DNA from: Schistocephalus solidus
Taxonomy: Eukaryota; Platyhelminthes; Cestoda; Diphyllobothriidea; Diphyllobothriidae
Direction: 5' to 3'
DNA: 64,000 nt
NCBI GenBank assembly: GCA_017591395.1
Contig: WEDG01002038.1
Span: 1 to 64,000 of the forward strand
Shown: in pieces, positions 1 through 10,700 of the stretch
Numbering within the stretch: the first letter of the stretch is position 1
Layout of the letters: each line of letters starts with the position of its first letter
Program-made: the position numbers and the translations under genes
Notes under the pieces: generated by a model
What the model was told of the DNA's origin: nothing
Database searches by the model: none
Seen by the model: the letters and a program-made list of their open reading frames with translations, nothing else

Positions 1-559
1 TTGTCGATATTTATTGCTGAATTTATTTCTAGTGTCTGATAGGTCAACTGATGGTTGTGATAAGAAAGGAAAAGATTAAATATTTATGAGAATGGTACGT
101 TTATGCAATTTTTATGTTTATAAAACACGAAAAACTTGCTTGTTTGATTCTAACCTGAGGTTGACCTTGGAATTGTTGTAATCAGATTTCTCTAGGTTCA
201 TTGAAGGTGTGATAATATTTGTTGCTGTATCAGTAGGATATAGTTATACAGGATGCAGGTCCTTTACAGAATCTCAATGTCTGTGATCGTTTCCTGACAA
301 TTGCCTCTCAGCATACTTAAGGAAAATGTTTTGTCTTTCGACTTAATGCTGACACACAATCCACGCCTCCATCCCATATATCACGGCTGTTCGAAAAAGA
401 GCACTGCATATTCACAGTTTTCAATTAAATTCCATTTATTGAGGAAAATAGACATGTACCTTTATGAACCCTATTTGTAACGTGAACATAAGTATAGTAT
501 ACAAAGAAAGCATGCGGGTTGCAATAGTGCAAATACGATTATAAAATATGAGAATCGGG

Positions 560-830
560 GCGTAAGTCTAGAGTGTTAAGTTGAATCCCTCATCACCCGG
601 CTTATGTTGGAAAATAAATTTTTCAAGGTTTTTAAAAGAGATTTCGAGTGATGTTGAAATCAAACAGCTGCTGGGAGGGCATTCCATGGTTTGACCACCC
701 TGATAGAGAAGGAGAAATTGCGCCCATCCAACCTGACCTGCTGAATGCGCAGTTTTAATGGGTGATCTCGAAGATGGGTTGTGTAAGCAAACTCAAAGTC
801 AAAAATGGCAGGCAGAAATCCAATCTCTGT
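560..830 (-). mobile_element. 3' fragment of a CR1-like LINE (decayed)
   Basis: Read on the minus strand, this stretch encodes HLRDHPLKLRIQQVRL followed by FSIRVVKPWNALPAAV. This is the typical end of a non-LTR retrotransposon ORF2, where the series R-x-x-F-F-S-x-R-V-V-x-x-W-N-x-L-P recurs. Nothing of the endonuclease or reverse transcriptase catalytic core is present, so this is a 5'-truncated dead copy. It may equally belong to a related LINE clade, because the 3' tail motif is shared between clades. Confidence 0.55.
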
Positions 831-2903
831 AGATGATACCTGCCCATTTGCGTTTAACTCAAAGGGAAATGATTTAGATTTGCTGGACGAGTTGCGTATG
901 GCAAGGAGCTTATAGAAGCCCTAGGTCCTATGACCTTCTGGATCGGCTCCATATTAGAAAGGAACAAGTAGGACGCAAATTAGGAGGAAAGTATATTCTG
1001 TACAAAACTATCGCAGAAGGAATTAAATAAATTTGAAAGTCAAACAAAGGCACGTCTGGCCGTGTGGTCAGCGTCCCCTCTGTCAGACCGTGCGGAATCG
1101 TCACATGACATCCAGCGACCTCATGCGTGTTCAGCCTTGTAGATGAATGGCCCGACTGGATAGCCTGGATTGGCATGGACCAGACAGTAACTGTTACACC
1201 CATGCATGTGATCGCGAGAGATTCAATTTGACCACATGCGTACGGAGTCGGGTCACTACGGCTTCGAATCCACGAGGGCAAGATTTTCATAAAAAAATTA
1301 GGTATTCATAACACTCCTAAAGATTAACAGCTAATGTGGACGTTTTAAGCATCCAATACTTTCAGATATTCATACACTTAATGCATATTTAAAATTTCAA
1401 CTCGTGATTGCATACGGATGTATGTTACCTATCAAAAGGTTTGGCTACGGGTTGATTTATAATTTTTTTCTAAGTTAACTATGTACCCTTTACCACTTGC
1501 CTAAGCTTTACTAATTGTTAAAATAATTAATTTTTCATTTTTTTCGATGGAAGACTTTACCACATATTGGCATAATTATGATCCCACAATAACCCTCTCA
1601 CTTCCACCATCCTGTTCAACACTAGTGCCCTGTGAGAATGAAACGTACCTGGGGATCCTTAAGAAGACGAAAAACTAATATCATTCCCCCGTATGAATGT
1701 CTTCTAATGAATCCGTTAATGCAGCGTAGTTTAGTCGTATCTTTCAGATACGATGAACAATCATGGTCTGAGAGCTTGATGGTCGTAATTTTAACAGACT
1801 GAAATTCAGGCGGATAAGGCAAGTACTGTCCTGCTTTAGCCGATTACTATGCTTCGTCAAAGTTTTACCAATGAAGATTACGGTGTGAAATTGCAGTTTT
1901 ACCATATTGGTAATCCATTTCATATTTTTTACATCTAACGAACTACAATCTATAAATTTAAAATGTATTGTAAGATGCAAAGTATGTCGTCGAGCTAATT
2001 TCGTTACAACTTATTCGAGTTTTGCCCGAAGAAACGTATTTCATACACAAAAATTTTGCCGTTAGAAGTGTTAAAGGCTTCGATTAATAAGAAAAAGTAC
2101 CTGTTGTATCAGATAATAGCCGTCTCCATGGTGCCGCAGTATCACAGATTTGCAATTTTCAGTTCTGCAACAGATTACTTACTGTGTTCGGGCTAAGTTT
2201 AAATTTTATCCAGGAACTACCTCCAGTAAGGTGAGATTTCTGGTAGGTTACTGCAAAATGTTGATGTACAACATTTTTAGACATTAGCTAGTACTCTGAA
2301 TTGAAACGTGATCCCTAGTCTGACCATAAATTGTGATATTCTTTAAAAACATAAGACAGCGGTTAGAAACCGCATGAAGCAGGTCGTTTGCATAAATATC
2401 GTTCTGGAATAGCAGCTCCTTTGATAGTTTTTTTTTCTGTATAAAGCTCATCTGATTTATTGCCTTTCCAGTTAAGTCATATTCGCAAAGCCTTTTCTCT
2501 TTCGGAATCCTTGACTTTCTGTGTTAAAGGCATAGCTGTGATCTAGAGGGTTGACCGAAATATATTTCAACTGCCGAACTTCTACTGCCCAGTTAGATAA
2601 CCCTCCTATAAGGTCATATCGATTCAATCTTATAAGTCTGCGCTGGCCACGAGAACTGTCATTACGCCAACGAGTGACCAGATGTTATTCCGTAATCAAC
2701 CACCTAGATACTTTCTTAGACAGACGAAGGAAGAGGGCTGACTAGTGTCTGTAACCAGCCATTCAGGGTGCTAAATATTATAAGTTTGTCATGTACAGGC
2801 ACTTTGTTACAGCATTACGCAGTCTTTGATTCCGTAAAACTGGACGCTTCTCTAGTGACGAGCAGCAGCGTTGAGGTATTTTAAAGTTTTGCCCAATATG
2901 CCC
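831..2903. other. No recognisable gene
   Basis: AT-rich sequence with only short open frames on both strands and no recognisable domains. The stretch around 1040-1290 is more GC-rich and contains a weak B-box-like TTCGAATCC, but it lacks a matching A box at tRNA spacing. Confidence 0.5.
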
Positions 2904-3080
2904 GATCGAAACCGGCAAGACAGCGAGCATGTGGCGTAGTGGGTTAGAGCGTTTGACTTCTACTCAACAGGTCCTGGGTTCGAGCCTCTTGTAGCATACC
3001 GCATTGGGTTGGGTACGGCTAGCTGATGACAGCTGTTAAGCAAGAAATGGTCATTTCAGTCTCCCTTGTCTTTGTCAGTA
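2904..3080 (+). repeat. tRNA-derived SINE-like repeat with degenerate hammerhead
   Basis: This is an isolated plus-strand copy of the tRNA-like repeat family that is abundant at 52.4-53.9 kb. It has a tRNA-like head (GTGGGTTAGAGCG and GGGTTCGAGCC, resembling A and B boxes), then a body with CTGATGA, GAAA and ATGGTCAT, and ends near TTGTCTTTGTCAG. The hammerhead core bases remain, but stem II and stem I no longer pair well, so this copy is probably not self-cleaving. Confidence 0.7.
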
Positions 3081-3696
3081 ATATACTATTTTCTGTCTTC
3101 ACTTATAATAGATGGAGTACAAGTGTGGCGGAAAAATTCACATAAATCTTTGAGAGTAATTAATTTGGGTAACCTTTGCAACGTTCTGCATCACGGGTTT
3201 TCCCTAAATAACTTTACGTTTCCCTACATATTAGTCTACATATTAAAGCAGATATTTAGAACTCCCATCTGCTCTTGCACCTTTTTTTGATCCGATGGTT
3301 ACTATCCTTCCTCAAACATGGGGACCTTCTTTCTATACGTGCCTTTAAGAAGGGTTAGCAAATAGTCTTCATTTTTGAATCATGCTTTCGTTATAATAAA
3401 TTAATTGATGTTCCTGTACGTGGCGTCTTTACTACGAACGTAATCCACAAAGCGATAATCTTGCAAGTCTACTTGAGCATTGATTTGGTGGTTGTTGAAA
3501 CTCACTCGAAATTTTGTGTTACGTTAAAAAAGTGTAATTTTTACTTGAGTGTTCACCTGTACTTTTCTAGGACCACCGTGGAACGTAACTTGAGGGTTTA
3601 TTTGCAATGCTGGCCACTCGAAAATGAGATTAAAACGGCTTTACGTAAGTTAGCACGTGCACATTCGGGATAGCAATTCTTTCCCTTTGTATCCAG

Positions 3697-4737
3697 GTTG
3701 AATGGTTCGTCACGGCCGTGCTCCTAGCTTGCCTTTTTGCTGGCATGCGTTCAGAGGCAGTTGTCAGAATTGGAGCATGTATTGTGATGGGAACATGTGC
3801 TGAAATTCTGCTAGCCTATTCTGGACCGGAAATCACTATGCGACCGACCCGTCCGGACGTGGCGCCTGGTTGTTGGCTTATCTTCCTTGTTCCCCTCCTG
3901 CTCGCATACCAGGGTGACGTGCTTGATGCAACAAACCTCTCTTACGCTTCCCTCATAACTTTCGGTGTTCATATTTTCGTCCTCAAATCATTTAACGAGG
4001 CTACCAACCTGATCGGTTTGTTCATGTGCTGTTTTCCATGTGGACAACTGAACTGCTCCAGCGCCGTAATGGCTCTTTTCATCAGCCTCCTCTCAATCGA
4101 GCTGCTTGATGTCTTTCCCTACTCCCTTACCGTCGGTGAATCAATCCTCTTTGCACAGCTCAACCTGACCTTCATCTTATCTCTGCGGGGTTTCCTTCCA
4201 ATCTTTATAGTCGCTTACCTGGTGGAACACTACCGGGTGGGATTTAATGTTGTATCGCTGGGAGAAGCTTGTCTACTGGTAGTTTTACTCTGGCCTGCAC
4301 TTCTGTCTCTCGGCAGTCTTTTCTCCGCAGATGTTGGTGTTCTGGACCTTCTCTGGCCACTGAGTCTTATAACTTGGGAAAATATACTGCTGGTTGTTGT
4401 ATGGATTCCCATGTGTCTGACGGCTATAGCTGTTGTACTGCTTTATTCCTGCCAGAATAACCCACAGTCACCGCCTGCCAAGACAGTTGAGGAGCTTACT
4501 GACTTCAACGCACAACCGGAGGCAAAGAACACGGTGTCGTCCAAAGACCAGAACGAACCTGCCAAAGTAGTCAACATGAAGCGTTCAAGAACACCTTTTT
4601 TTATCCGCAAGCTCTTCCACCTTCTAGCCGGCTTTGTCTTCTTTACGGGGCTACTTATCTCACCGGTGTTTTTGTCATTTGCCTCTGTCGGTGTGTTCCT
4701 GGCTTTCCTATTGGTGGAATGGGCTCGTCGCCGAGGC
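3697..4737 (+). CDS. DOLK: Dolichol kinase exon (N-terminal membrane half)
   Basis: This exon is 347 codons, opened by an acceptor at 3696 and closed by GGC followed by the donor GTAAGT at 4738. It encodes about eight to ten hydrophobic segments, a polar loop (about codons 257-293: PPAKTVEEL to VVNMKRSRT), and then FFIRKLFHLLAG, the start of the conserved kinase half. A GTG at 3718 is only an in-frame codon and is not a credible start. The open frame runs a little past the donor but loses all similarity there. Confidence 0.9.
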
Positions 4738-7700
4738 GTAAGTCCGTATTTTGGTTCTGATAATTTTTTTCGCCATACTACCGGACTTTTTAGTGATAAG
4801 TCTTAGTTTGCTGTGTGATATTCTCAGTCAGTGCAGCATATCACTAGTCTCCAGGGCTTTTGAAATAGCCAATTATGGTCTGAGAAAAGTGACAACTTTG
4901 TTCTGCCTGAGGACAACTGTCGTAATCACTCACTTTAAATTGAGACAAGGTTGGGATTTCGAACAAGAAAGCCCCCCCCCCAACCTACATACCTTCATTT
5001 GGTATATGCTATCACCAACAAATACATTTGGTGGCGGCTTATAAAAATATTGCATCTGATCAAGTGTGGCAATACTCGAAAACTTAACCCTTACCAACTA
5101 TTTGAAAGGCTCTATGAACATATTTGTAACAAAAATCTGAACTGACAGCGGCAGCAGATGATGTCTTCAGAGTACGATTTTATTTTCCTAAATTCTGGCT
5201 ATAAAGCCGATTAACTAGCTCTGCCATGCAGAAGCTTGGATGCGTTGAGGCAGGCAGACAGTTCAAGTAAGGTAATGTAATATCCAGTTTTTCCATACTA
5301 CTAAAGATCTCAACAGTAGTCCGCTGACATATATTGTACGCGAGTACTTGGTTATCCTCGTTGTAGACAGTCACCGTGGGAAGGAGTCTAAGTCTACGGG
5401 GTTAAGTGGATGGGCAGTGTCTCTTCCCCGAAGTGGTGCTTCTTCAATTATTTTGCTGTGTAGTATCCGTTAGGCGGACGGGGGGTTGCAATGAACTGCT
5501 CGACAGTTCAATTGTTACTGCGAGCGGTGACGTCCACCGCAAGTGGACGCCGGGCCAGTGAATTGCGTGTGAGTGAGGTAGGCTGATACATCTGTCGTAC
5601 TCTCCTCCATCACCCACCAGGCTTCCACCGAAAATATACATGGTTGCAGTGGCTGATAAAGCTAAACTGTCAGTCATAGAATATGACATCACATATGACA
5701 GTATTCGTTAAGGGTGAGTCCAAACTAACGTCTGTGAGGGTGCCATAAAGCCCACTTTAAGAGGGTGCCATTGCAGTCTGGGAAGCATCCATTATCAGGT
5801 GGCAGAATTTCAAGCCACGACTCTTAGCACGTCTTCATAGATTCAAGCCCGTCGGATTTATTATATTGAGGAATGGGCTGATGTACCTTAAGAATGGATT
5901 TCTCAGTGTAGACCTAACTCTTTAATCAACCATGAGCCAGGTGGCTTTCTGGGCCTGTCAATTAAAGAGTGACGGTGTCGGACGTGGTCGCTGACGCGAC
6001 TTGAGGGCATACAGCTAAGAAGTGTCACTTGCATGTACTTGGACTACTTTTACTTGTTACGGCTGTGATCATGCCTGATCTAGTTGGCCTAGAGGATTGT
6101 ACCTTTCCAAGCTTGACGATCCGCAGCAGTTGACCTGGACAGCTATTTCCATTCTCTTTCGCTAACGACGGAGGTCGAATAACGAAGGTCCAAGAACCTC
6201 GTGTCGAGCCAGGTTTTGAGCTGATCCCCCCTTTGACGCCTCCAATTGGGTATCGGTGCCGGATCGAAGGCAGCAACACCGAACTCGTGAGGTGAGCGAC
6301 GAAGAACGTTCCCAAACCGCCTTAGTCGTCGTTCTTGGATGGTTTGGGATATCCTTGCGATGTCGCAGCGAGTTCGGACTGTTTCATTTGAGACGAAGTC
6401 GGTGTACTTCAGTCGAGCGATGGTCCTCAAGTAGTGGTGGTCAACTACCTCCAGTTTTTACTCATCATCCACACGCATAGCCCAGCATTCACAGCCATAG
6501 AGAAGGATAGACAGGATAGATGCACAGTACATGCTAATCTTCGTAGCGACGGAGAAGTCGCGTCGGGTCCATAGGCACTTTCTCGAGCTTGAAAAAACCA
6601 GACAAGCAGCATCGATTCAGGAGGTAATGTCACCTATACTCTGTCCATTCGGCAGCAGCCTCACCAGTGTTTATGGACAAAACCAACTGATTTAGCGAAC
6701 TCATTTGCGCATGACACCGCAGACTGTAGATCACCAAAGCTTGAAGCTAGTAAGGTGATATCATCGGCGTAGTCGAGATCAGTAAACCGGCGTCCGGCTC
6801 AACAACGTTCTCTTCATGTAGGCTATTCTCGAGAATCCATTCAACAATTTAGTTGAGCAGAATGGGCGACAGGATACGACTTTGTCGAACGCCAGATGGA
6901 AAACTGACCATTTGTGAAAGATTTTTATGGACCAAAACGCGCGCAGTGGAGCTGTAATAAGCCTTGATCATGACGATGTTTTTCGGTGGTGCGTCATCTA
7001 GTGCCACTATCCACCATAGGGATTCACGGTGGATGGAATCGAACGTGGCGGCAAAGTCAGCAAAGTAGTCGGCCGTTGGTTGTTGGTAAGTATGGCAGAA
7101 TTCTAGGATGCGCCTCTGTGTGAATATCTGGTCTTAATATCAACGCCCAGCGCGGGATCCGGCTTAGTTGGGCCTCATCCTAGGATCGCGCACAGCCTGG
7201 AATCGCCTGAGAAGGACAATAGCGAAGATATTCACAGCAACGTTAATAAGACTTATGCCACGGTAGTTATCGCATCTCGTCTTATCTCCCTTCTCGTGGA
7301 CAGGTACAAGGATGTCTGCGTCCCAGTCATTAGGAACGACCTCGTCTCTCCATGCTTGTTCAATCAGTTCATGGAACCAGGCGCCAGAGTGTCGACACAA
7401 GACTTGTAGATTTTAGCGGGTTGTATAGCGCATTTACGGTAATAGTTAGGGCTCGCTCGGACTCCGTGCTGCCCAGTAAACGCGTGTCGTGAGCCAATCG
7501 GAACCCATTTTGATTCAACGCATCTGCAACTCAGACCTTTATAGGCAAGGCAGTTTAAGCGTCTTATACGCCTCCCTTGTGTCACCACTAACTGAGATAT
7601 GTTCACGATTTCGAGCATCTACCACCGACTTGGTCCTGACCATGATATGCCGCCCTTGTTGTATCGTAAGTCATGCTTCTGGCCTTTTGATCACTTATAA

Positions 7701-10700
7701 TCCCCAAATTTTGAATTTATCAGTTAGTTGACTCGTTTCACCGTTATCATTCAGGTCCAGTCACTGAAAAAATACCTCGACGATCGCGTTTTTGGCTTGA
7801 ACTATATCTTTTCGGTTCCAAGCGTATCACGCTTTCAACATTTAGGTATGCCTCTGTATCTGGCTCCAGTGTTACCACTCCCAAGTTAAAATTGCGCACC
7901 GTGCATCATCGGCCGCCACATTTAAGTCGCTGTCTTTCACTGCCTAGTCATATACTCCGTTTTTTCTCTTTAGCGGCAATCCATCTCCCGTGCGCTTAAC
8001 AACGCCCTGGGGCCGTTCCGTGACTCAAGAGACCAGGGTGAAATACTTTTAACTCCCATTGCCCTTCTTTTGGGTCTCAGTTTGCCAATATGGGGCATCG
8101 GACTCAGTTCTACTCACTCACATTCTCTCGGTAGGTTTCTCTGCCATCAGCATCCTCCCCTTCAGCTTATCTTTCCGCACCGCTCTCTCTCCTCACTTCC
8201 GTCCACATCTACTTTTATGTCCACCTTTTGTTGAGCCTTCATCATTGTCTACCATCGCTCACTCCTCACCACTGCAGACATGCATCCTACAGTACCACTC
8301 GCCCTGCGTCCAACAATGACTTCTTCTCTCCAAGTTCGTCCCTCCGCGTGGTCTGGTGTGATCACGATTGCCCTGGGTGACAGCATTGCCGCGCTTGTTG
8401 GGCGACAGTGGGGTGGCCGTCTGAAGTGGCCTGGCAGCCATCGAACCGTCCTTGGCTCATTTGCCTCACTACTATCTCAGGTTGGTGTTTTTTTGCGTTT
8501 GTGCCGTCATTCTATGCTTGCAACAAGCACCAGCACGGAACTCTGTTTAGTTCGCATGAGCCGCAACCAGTCGATCAGTGAAGTTTGAAACATGCCGCCT
8601 GCAGCCCACTCCACACGAACACACCTAAGGGCTAAGTAGTGTCTGTCGGACGTTTTAGGAACCGGCTAAAGAACCGTTTCTACTCTACCATCAGAGCCGT
8701 CATCTACCGACAAAGACAAGGAAGACGGAAATGACCATTTCTGGTTTATTAGCCGTCACCAGCCATCCATACCCAACCCCAGGTGTTGCGGCACCCGAGG
8801 CTCGAAATCGCGACCTGTTTGATAGAAGTCCAACGCTCTGACCACTGAGCAATGGGTCCGTTGTCTTGCCAGTTTCTATCAGGAATTTTAACAATGGTAG
8901 ATGGGCCCTCACCGATCGGTTACGGGACTCACTCGTCCCGTTGTGCTTCGGGCTCACTAGAGTACCACTAGCATCCACAGAGCGGCTAGTTATATAGGCA
9001 GGGCTCTCGAGTGAGCCATAAGGCACAACGGTACGAGTGAGTCCCGTAACTGATCGGTGAGGGCCCATCTACCGACAGTCTGATGAGAACTGGCTTACCC
9101 GAGAAGTACTACTAAAAGAAGGGGACTGGGCAGGTAATTTGACCCCCATATGATTAAACTAACAGCTCGCGGTGAGACCTCGTAGCTGAAGTGGTTAGAG
9201 CGTTGACTGTACCGAAGCCTTGTTCTTGCTGTTGTGGGTTCGAATCCCACTGAGGCAGCCAACTTTCTCACACTTGGGTCAACTGAATTATTCAAATCTG
9301 CCTAAACGCCTTATTGACTACTGACAGAGACCGTAACAGCTGAACTGGGCATTTCGTGGGTCAGCCGGAAAAACCTGGCACTCGAACGTCGGTTCTTGGG
9401 TTATTGACAATTAAATCAAACCCTGTATCATCTAGCCGCTGACTCTCGTTCTGTCGACGGCGATCGGGTTTCTTGAAAGCCACACAACAGTAGCTTTTAT
9501 CGGCTCATCTTGATTTCATGATGGAATAAAAACAACTCTGCGTTGTCCAGAGCTCTTGGAGGCGGTGGCACGCAATCACTAATTGCGGAGTATTTATGAC
9601 AAAGCCGAAATGGTACTTTTCGGCCAGCTTTACCCCATAACCACTTGCTTCGTAGTCCAACTGACTGTGGATTTCACTAGCCATCCCGTCATTCTCCTGA
9701 CCTGATGCAGACGCTGAAGACAGTGCAAACTATCCAGCCGACTTTTCGAGTACTTAGGTGAGAGGGGGAGAGGGTACTATTTGTGGGCTGTGCTAAACAT
9801 TTCTACATGTATGCAGTAGTTATGCCGTATCATTCGAGTTTTCAGCCCACTCATCCTTCGGTAAAAACTCCCGAGGTTTGCCAGTAAATCCTGGGTCTGT
9901 TGTATCTTGGTACAGAGCTAAATTCCTGGCCGAAAGCCATAATACATGGACCAAAGTTCAAATCATGCCAAATCTCTATACACAACCCTGCAGAATTTCG
10001 CGTTTTTTGTCATCCAACTTCCTCAGGAAAAAAAACACATTATTAATATAGCTTTAAACGAATAAGGTCGTGCCTACTTTAGTGCCTCTCCACGTGGGGA
10101 AGTCTGTCGCCGTGGATCTGGTGAACTCTACTTATTCTCTTCACCAGCTGAGAAGATCAAATACCGACGATCCAAAGCGGGCCACGTTTTGATTTGATCT
10201 CACCACCAGCTCTAGTAGAGCGTCAACGTTGAACTTCAATCAGCAACAGCATTCTATTTGAGCTGACGACGGAGGCGTGCTCGTGTCACTTCAACCGTCT
10301 TTCCCGATTAACTTGAAAAACCCTCGTTACTAGTCCCTTATTCCATTCACCGCCAATGTTGGTAGTTGTGGGACGGTTACGGACTGTCGTATCGGCGGAG
10401 ACGATTTTAATTGCTGCTTATGCTGTGGTAATATTGTTTACTTTTCCTTTATTCAGGGCTAGTTTATTCACCAGAATAGACATATCTAAGGTCAATGGGT
10501 ATGTCAGAAGATAGTCGGAATAACTAGGGTATTCTTTCTGGTTCTATAGTAATAAACAGTAAGATTAGCAGATCACGATCATTAACAAGGCGGGGAAGAA
10601 ATCAAGAAATGGTGGACATACTTTCGAAATGATTAGATAAGCAGTCTTGGGAATAAGACCGACGCGTGGCTGTTGGTTTATACAGCAGATTGCTTAACTG

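Larger units (their letters stand above)
4738..7973 (+). other. Dolichol kinase intron (3.2 kb)
   Basis: The intron runs from GTAAGT at 4738 to TTTTTTCTCTTTAG ending at 7973. It contains a family-2 repeat fragment (about 5440-5890) and a decayed LINE on the opposite strand (about 6030-7730). No other coding sequence is recognisable. Confidence 0.8.

Noticed and set aside
1040..1290. tRNA-like match (TTCGAATCC near 1260)
   Set aside because: The only A-box-like sequence is 200 bp away, too far for a tRNA or SINE head.
3461..3673. A 70-codon plus-strand frame just before the first visible dolichol kinase exon
   Set aside because: It has no hydrophobic N-terminal helix typical of the family and no donor that fits the phase-0 acceptor at 3696.
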